DNA of 64,000 nucleotides from Acanthornis magna (Eukaryota; Chordata; Aves; Passeriformes; Acanthizidae), in the NCBI GenBank assembly GCA_036785705.1, contig JAWUZG010000972.1:1-64000 (forward strand). Reading direction: 5' to 3'. Below, piece by piece: positions 63,541 to 64,000 of this stretch. The notes beneath the pieces are model-generated. The model was given only the letters and a program-made list of their open reading frames with translations, searched no databases and had not been told where the DNA came from. A program made the position numbers and the translations under genes. How positions within the stretch are numbered: position 1 is the stretch's first letter; each line of letters begins with the position of its first letter.

Positions 63541-64000
63541 ATTTTTGGGAAAATTTCATGGAATTTGGAGGGAGAGGTGAAAATTCCGGAAAAATCCGAC
63601 GAAATTTGGAGGAAATGGTGAAAAATTCCGGGAAAAAACGGCGAAATTCCGACAAAATACTGAAAAAACATCCCCAGAAAAAGACAGAATTCTGAGAAAA
63701 TTGTGAGGAATTCCAAAGATTTTTGAGGAAATCCTGAAAATTTAAAAAGTCCTGGAAAATCTGTGGAATTCTGACCCAAAATCCTGAGGGAATTATGGGA
63801 ATTCTGGAAAAATCCCCAAAAAAAAAGGTGGAATTTTGAGGAAATGCTGAGGAAATTGTGAAAAATCCTAAAAAAATTCAGCAGAATTCCCCAAAAGAAT
63901 TCCCACGGAATTCTGAGGAAATCCTGAGAAAATTCCGTGGAATCCTGAGAAATCCCAAGGAAATCCTGAAAAATTAAAAAAAAAAAATCCCAAAATCCCA
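63541..64000 (+). other. SH3BP5L: SH3BP5L 3' untranslated region / downstream sequence
   Basis: AATTCCGGAAAAATCC-type degenerate repeat continues directly after the stop. No AATAAA was seen up to the window edge, so the 3' end of the transcript is probably beyond position 64000. Confidence 0.6.

Noticed and set aside
1..64000. tRNA, rRNA, viral or toxin genes
   Set aside because: None recognised on either strand. All recognised coding sequence belongs to GABBR1 and SH3BP5L.

Overview
This is vertebrate nuclear DNA, most probably from a bird and probably from one of the GC-rich, minisatellite-laden dot microchromosomes. The evidence is small vertebrate exons with GT/AG borders, an ETS/YY1-type promoter, almost wall-to-wall G- or C-rich tandem repeats, and no transposon, tRNA or rRNA that I could recognise. 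The bird assignment is an inference. The two genes were recognised from protein families recalled from memory, without database searches.

Two divergently transcribed genes are present. On the minus strand is the 5' part of GABBR1 (GABA-B receptor subunit 1, long 'a' type). Its parts are a GC-box promoter (about 26.5-26.8 kb), a noncoding first exon ending at 26085, a signal-peptide exon (22885-22819), a sushi 1 exon (19696-19493), a sushi 2 exon (13067-12880), an 18-nt microexon (11280-11263) and the first exon of the Venus-flytrap ligand-binding domain (5132-4972). The rest of GABBR1 lies beyond the left edge. On the plus strand is a complete SH3BP5L (SH3BP5/REI-1 family, RAB11 guanine nucleotide exchange factor). 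It has a promoter/first-exon array (31.5-36.05 kb) and six coding exons: 39318-39473, 42494-42556, 48245-48373, 52357-52518, 58490-58663 and 63037-63540. Together they encode about 395 residues in one continuous frame, close to the roughly 393 residues of the human protein.

Everything else is tandem repeat: 1-1.4 kb TAAATCC type; 1.4-5 kb GGGGAAAAATGG and ACCCCAAATGTG types; 5.1-8.4 kb G/T and G/A types; 8.4-10.6 kb an almost pure purine tract; 10.7-11.3 kb GC-box type; 11.3-12.9 kb ACCCCAAACCCCAGAG type; 13-19.5 kb GGTCATGGTCAGGTGATG and GGGATTGGGGACATTGAT types; 19.7-26 kb AAATTTGGGATTGG and AATTAACCCCAAAAATCC types; 26.9-31.2 kb GGGGAAAAAATTGGGGTTTT type. The introns of SH3BP5L are each filled by their own repeat family. 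Most of the long open frames in the window are stop-poor translations of these repeats, not genes.

The most striking observation is a rule that holds for most introns of both genes. The intronic tandem repeats are not independent of the exons: their units carry copies of the adjoining exon edge with its splice site. Donor-side arrays repeat the last part of the upstream exon plus its GT donor. Acceptor-side arrays repeat the AG acceptor plus the first part of the downstream exon. The two arrays meet in mid-intron. Examples are 8 extra acceptor-side copies and 3 donor-side copies around sushi 1, about 30 acceptor copies in SH3BP5L intron 3, 4 donor copies and about 9 acceptor copies in intron 4, and 7 donor copies in intron 6. 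The SH3BP5L promoter/first exon is itself an 11-copy array with a period of about 425 bp. Where divergence can be judged, copies tend to decay with distance from the true exon. This is either a genuine mode of intron growth with many decoy or alternative splice sites, or a locus prone to assembly error. Long reads and full-length cDNA would decide.
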